The translations under genes were made by a program, and so were the position numbers. Positions 12,857-12,905 of a stretch of 12,905 nt of DNA are shown here, one piece after another; the stretch's first letter is position 1; every line of letters starts with the position of its first letter. The DNA is taken from assembly GCA_964570105.1 (NCBI GenBank), contig CAZMWM010000052.1, positions 1 to 12,905 of the forward strand, given 5' to 3'. Origin of the DNA: SIG673 sp964570105 (GTDB taxonomy: Bacteria > Bacillota > Clostridia > Oscillospirales > CAG-272). Below the pieces are notes generated by a model. It was not told the DNA's origin. It searched no databases and saw nothing but the letters and a program-made list of their open reading frames with translations.

Positions 12857-12905
12857 ATGACAGCGAAATCTATTTTTGACCGTCGGAAGGCGTTCGGCGC
12901 GGTAA
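12857..12905 (+). CDS. Unrecognised gene, first 16 codons only
   Basis: ATG 12857 preceded by AAAGGA (12840-12845) opens a frame reading MTAKSIFDRRKAFGAV to the window edge. An in-frame ATG at 12845 would add four residues but has no ribosome site at the right distance. The basic N-terminus ending in FGAV could lead into a hydrophobic segment, but too little is present to say. It lies about 80 nt behind the start site of a strong, palindrome-flanked promoter, which makes a regulated gene likely. Confidence 0.55.
   Translation, partial: MTAKSIFDRRKAFGAV

Overview
This window looks like a chromosomal segment from a low-GC-type Gram-positive bacterium (Firmicutes, most likely an uncultured gut Clostridia), although base composition is close to 50% GC. 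The main clues are an HPr-family protein that keeps the regulatory serine site, an rsmD-coaD pair, strong Shine-Dalgarno sites (AAGGAG, AGGAGG), frequent TTG/GTG starts and sharp TTGACA/TATAAT-type promoters. The lineage is inferred. No rRNA, tRNA, insertion sequence, phage gene or CRISPR array was seen.

Layout. (1) 6-512 minus: rimM, at the left edge. (2) 678-3657 plus: a promoter and a three-gene unit of MoxR-type AAA ATPase, DUF58 protein and a small membrane protein with a DUF4129-like tail. The transglutaminase that often completes this system is absent. (3) 3763-4171: a strong promoter, a solitary HPr-like gene whose phosphorylatable His and its partner Arg are replaced (Crh-like), and a terminator-like hairpin. 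(4) 4208-8415: a housekeeping run of uvrC, rsmD, coaD and rsmH, closed by a clear intrinsic terminator. (5) 8496-12651: a consensus promoter, a roughly 200-nt structured leader (hairpins, three tandem 9-mers, a possible 18-codon leader peptide), then an XRE helix-turn-helix/BadF-type sugar kinase fusion, murQ (N-acetylmuramic acid 6-phosphate etherase) and a putative cytoplasmic glycoside hydrolase overlapping murQ by 16 nt, ended by a clear terminator. (6) 12712-12905: a perfect consensus promoter embedded in several palindromes, driving a gene of which only the first 16 codons are present.

How the genes work together. rimM, rsmD and rsmH all act on 30S subunit/16S rRNA maturation, and uvrC and coaD are DNA-repair and coenzyme A genes. 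The most interesting block is region 5. A kinase of the family containing GlcNAc and murein-sugar kinases carries its own DNA-binding domain and heads an operon with the MurNAc-6P etherase. The natural reading is a self-regulating amino-sugar (cell-wall sugar) salvage module: glycosidase frees a sugar, kinase phosphorylates it, MurQ removes the lactyl ether. The domain calls come directly from the sequence. The glycosidase substrate and the regulatory logic are inference.
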